Shown: in pieces, positions 62,166 through 64,000 of the stretch
Numbering within the stretch: position 1 is the first letter of the stretch
Layout: each line of letters opens with the position of its first letter
Origin: Bradyrhizobium sp. 138
GTDB taxonomy: Bacteria > Pseudomonadota > Alphaproteobacteria > Rhizobiales > Xanthobacteraceae
Assembly: GCF_023074075.1 (NCBI RefSeq)
Contig: NZ_JADPKT010000053.1
Location: 78,142 to 142,141, forward strand
Direction of reading: 5' to 3'
DNA: 64,000 nt
Position numbers and translations under genes: made by a program
The notes under the pieces: model-generated
The model's database searches: none
Seen by the model: the letters and a program-made list of their open reading frames with translations, nothing else
Told to the model about the DNA's origin: nothing

Positions 62166-62924
62166 ATGTCCATGCCGCATTCGTCCAATGCGCCGCGCCG
62201 TACGCTGCTCCTGACCGGAGCCAGCCGCGGCATCGGCCACGCCACCGTGATCCGCTTCTCCTCGGCGGGCTGGCGCGTCATCACCTGCTCGCGGCACCCG
62301 TTCCCCGAGGACTGCCCGTGGGACGCGGGACCCGAGGACCACATCCAGGTCGACCTCGGCAATCCCCAGGACACCGCGCGCGCGATCAACGAGATCCGCA
62401 GCCGGCTGGAAGGCGGCACGCTGCATGCGCTGGTCAACAACGCCGCGATCTCGCCGAAGGGCCCCGGCGGCTCCCGGCTCGGCTCGGTCGACACCGATCT
62501 CGACACCTGGACGCATGTCTTCCATGTCAATTTCTTCGCGCCGATCATGATGGCGCGCGGGCTGATCGAGGAATTGAAGGCGGCCAAGGGCTCGGTCGTG
62601 AACGTCACCTCGATCGCCGGCTCGCGGGTGCATCCGTTCGCGGGCGCCGCCTACGCGACGTCGAAGGCCGCGCTGGCGTCCCTGACGCGCGAGATGGCCT
62701 CCGATTTCGGCCGCGTCGGCGTGCGCGTCAACGCGATCGCGCCGGGCGAGATCGACACCTCGATCCTGTCGCCGGGCACCGAGAAGATCGTCGAGCAGCA
62801 GATCCCGATGCACCGCCTCGGCACGCCCGACGAGGTCGCCAAGATCATCTACGTGCTGTGCACGGAAACCAGCTCTTACGTCAACGGTGCCGAGATTCAC
62901 ATCAACGGCGGCCAGCACGTATGA
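62166..62924 (+). CDS. SDR-family oxidoreductase
   Basis: A 252-residue classical short-chain dehydrogenase. LLTGASRGIGHATV (about residues 14-27), NNAAIS (about 89-94), the Ser of NVTSIAG and YATSKAALASLTREM (catalytic Tyr-Lys, about 162-176) are present. The last part (HINGGQHV) is typical of the FabG-like group. It lies 20 bp after pdxH and may share its transcript. The substrate is unknown. Confidence 0.88.
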   Translation: MSMPHSSNAPRRTLLLTGASRGIGHATVIRFSSAGWRVITCSRHPFPEDCPWDAGPEDHIQVDLGNPQDTARAINEIRSRLEGGTLHALVNNAAISPKGPGGSRLGSVDTDLDTWTHVFHVNFFAPIMMARGLIEELKAAKGSVVNVTSIAGSRVHPFAGAAYATSKAALASLTREMASDFGRVGVRVNAIAPGEIDTSILSPGTEKIVEQQIPMHRLGTPDEVAKIIYVLCTETSSYVNGAEIHINGGQHV

Positions 62925-62974
62925 TCCGTTCGCGTCATTGCAGGTCGTGACGGAGCAAGGGCGACAACCTCGCT

Positions 62975-63135
62975 CTCGCGTCCCGGACGCGCTGCGGCAC
63001 GCAGTGACGCTGCGTAGAGCCGGGACCCAGGGTGGCGCGGCACGCGGCGAGATGGGCCCCGGCTCTGCAGCGCACCGCTGAACCGGACGATGCTTCGCAT
63101 CGCCGGGCCGCTGCGCGGCGTCCGGGGCACGAGAG
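62975..63135. repeat. GC-rich palindromic intergenic repeat
   Basis: The segment begins CGTCCCGGACGCGCTGCGGC and ends GCTGCGCGGCGTCCGGGGCACGA, giving an imperfect long hairpin, with GAGCCGGGACCC / GGGCCCCGGCTCT inside. It resembles an element often seen between Bradyrhizobium genes. No gene is seen in it. Confidence 0.7.
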
Positions 63136-63162
63136 CGGTGGGTGGCGCGCATACTCTCTCCA

Positions 63163-63280
63163 CGTCATTGCGAGGAGCCCTTGCGACGAAGCAATCCAGA
63201 ATCTTTCCGCGGAGAGATTCTGGATTGCTTCCGCCTTCGCCAAGGCTTCGGCGGACAATTCGCTGCGCTCGCAATGACGG
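63163..63280. repeat. Palindromic repeat (GCAATCCAGAATCT hairpin type)
   Basis: A perfect 14-bp stem (GCAATCCAGAATCT at 63191-63204 with AGATTCTGGATTGC at 63215-63228) lies within outer arms CGTCATTGCGAG / CTCGCAATGACG. It is a mobile-looking palindrome of the kind widespread in this genus. Confidence 0.85.
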
Positions 63281-63310
63281 AGTTCAAATGCGCATTCCGA
63301 CGTGCAGTGC

Positions 63311-63440
63311 CGTAGGGTGGGCAAAGCGACTTGTCCGCCATAGCTCGAAGAGCGACGGCGGAAGCGTGCCCACGTATCTTTTGCGGCCGAGACGAGAGAG
63401 ATCGTGGGCACGGCGCAAGAGCGCCTTTGCCCACCCTACG
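63311..63440 (-). repeat. 130-bp palindromic repeat, copy 2 (GTAGGGTGGGC type)
   Basis: Inverted relative to the copy at 32491-32615. The reverse strand begins CGTAGGGTGGGCAAAGGCGC and ends GCTTTGCCCACCCTACG. Both ends are conserved and the centres differ, as expected of a dispersed palindromic element. Confidence 0.85.
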
Positions 63441-63489
63441 ATATTTGAGCTTGTGACACGCAGACATGCCTTCTCGCTCTCGCGGCTTG

Positions 63490-64000
63490 ATTCACCCGAG
63501 CTTTGCTTGGTCACTCCACCCTCTTGATCCAAGAGGGCGCAGGGAAGGCCGGGTGCTGGACCTCGCACCCGCGGTCCGCTGCGCGAAAATGCGCACGCAG
63601 GAAGAACCGCACAGCAGCATACAGGTGGTGCCGATCACTCGGCCTTCCCTGCGCGATGGTTGGACGGCTTATGCCGTGCTCTCCCGGGAGCCGAACTTTC
63701 CTTCTGGCCTCCCTCGCCCCGCGAATTGGATGATGCAGTCTGCCCGGTTGGGCTCGCTCGCACCTTCGCGACAGCTTGACCGTGGCAACGACGGCCAGGA
63801 CCACACGGTTTTGCCGTACGCACGGCCCGCCATGTCGCCCGCAGTATTTCCAGCCCTGTCGACGAAGCCAGAAACTTACAGGCGAGACGAACCTGACAGC
63901 GCCGCTCGTCTGCACGAAGCCTCGGGCTCACAGGGACTACCCGCCCTGCCCGCGCCTCTCATGCCGACGCTGCCGCGTCCACCGCAAGCCCGGGCGGTGG
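63490..64000. other. Repeat-like DNA at the window end, no convincing gene
   Basis: Several short frames overlap on both strands, none with a ribosome site or recognisable domain. The segment contains GAGGGCGCAGGGAAGGCCGGGTGCTGG and the reverse-type GGCCTTCCCTGCGCGATGG, an inverted pair about 130 bp apart. I have met similar long non-coding blocks in Bradyrhizobium chromosomes. Its function is unknown and it continues past the window. Confidence 0.5.

Overview
The window looks like a chromosomal segment of a Bradyrhizobium-like alphaproteobacterium. The DNA is GC-rich, the genes are dense on both strands, and several short proteins and intergenic palindromic repeats resemble those of that genus. 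The genus is inferred from recognised protein and repeat patterns; no database was searched.

Layout. 1-631: the end of an hsp20 gene and a small rhizobial protein. 680-7471: a LacI-regulated carbohydrate locus (solute-binding protein, two permeases, Gfo/Idh dehydrogenase, ThuA-like protein, LacI repressor; no ATPase gene) with a divergent SDR dehydrogenase. 7730-16010: the most unusual block. It holds a membrane protein and a vanadium-haloperoxidase/PAP2-type enzyme on the minus strand. Facing away from them on the plus strand are a TolB-like/TPR regulator, a second PAP2-type protein with nine N-terminal Gly-Gly-Phe repeats, and a subtilisin-like peptidase whose start overlaps the stop of that protein's gene. 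16.3-28.1 kb: a stretch bounded by two copies of a 165-bp sequence. One copy contains an intact tRNA-Gln, the other only its 3' half. It carries a PDH-type E1alpha/E1beta/E2 operon without E3, stress-type enzymes (erythromycin esterase family, hydrolase-phosphoribosyltransferase fusion, PEBP), small proteins, and gene remnants (CBS domain, DegP). It may be an old genomic island, but no integrase is visible.

28.3-41.0 kb: mostly core genes (acyl-CoA dehydrogenase, MFS transporter, enoyl-CoA hydratase, 5'-nucleotidase, histone deacetylase-like protein, xseB, dxs, nucleoside deoxyribosyltransferase-like protein, tlyA, RlmD-like methyltransferase). 41.1-47.0 kb: an acid-uptake and CoA-activation operon (ABC transporter, class III CoA-transferase, HMG-CoA lyase) divergent from a GntR regulator. 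47.0-51.0 kb: an exported protein, a nucleotidyltransferase with a probable frameshift, an enoyl-CoA hydratase, a duplicated-domain protein and a von Willebrand A-like protein. 51.3-53.9 kb: a fluoride riboswitch and terminator ahead of MFS-crcB-crcB-DUF190. 53.9-62.9 kb: clpS, a cyclase, aroC, a phosphatase, fabI, an ECF sigma/anti-sigma pair, a DnaJ-like protein, a lipoprotein, pdxH and an SDR enzyme. 62.9-64.0 kb: repeat-rich DNA with no convincing gene.

The best candidate for an undescribed system is the PAP2/subtilase/TPR-regulator cluster. The clearest regulatory find is the fluoride riboswitch, which places an MFS transporter first in a fluoride-response operon.
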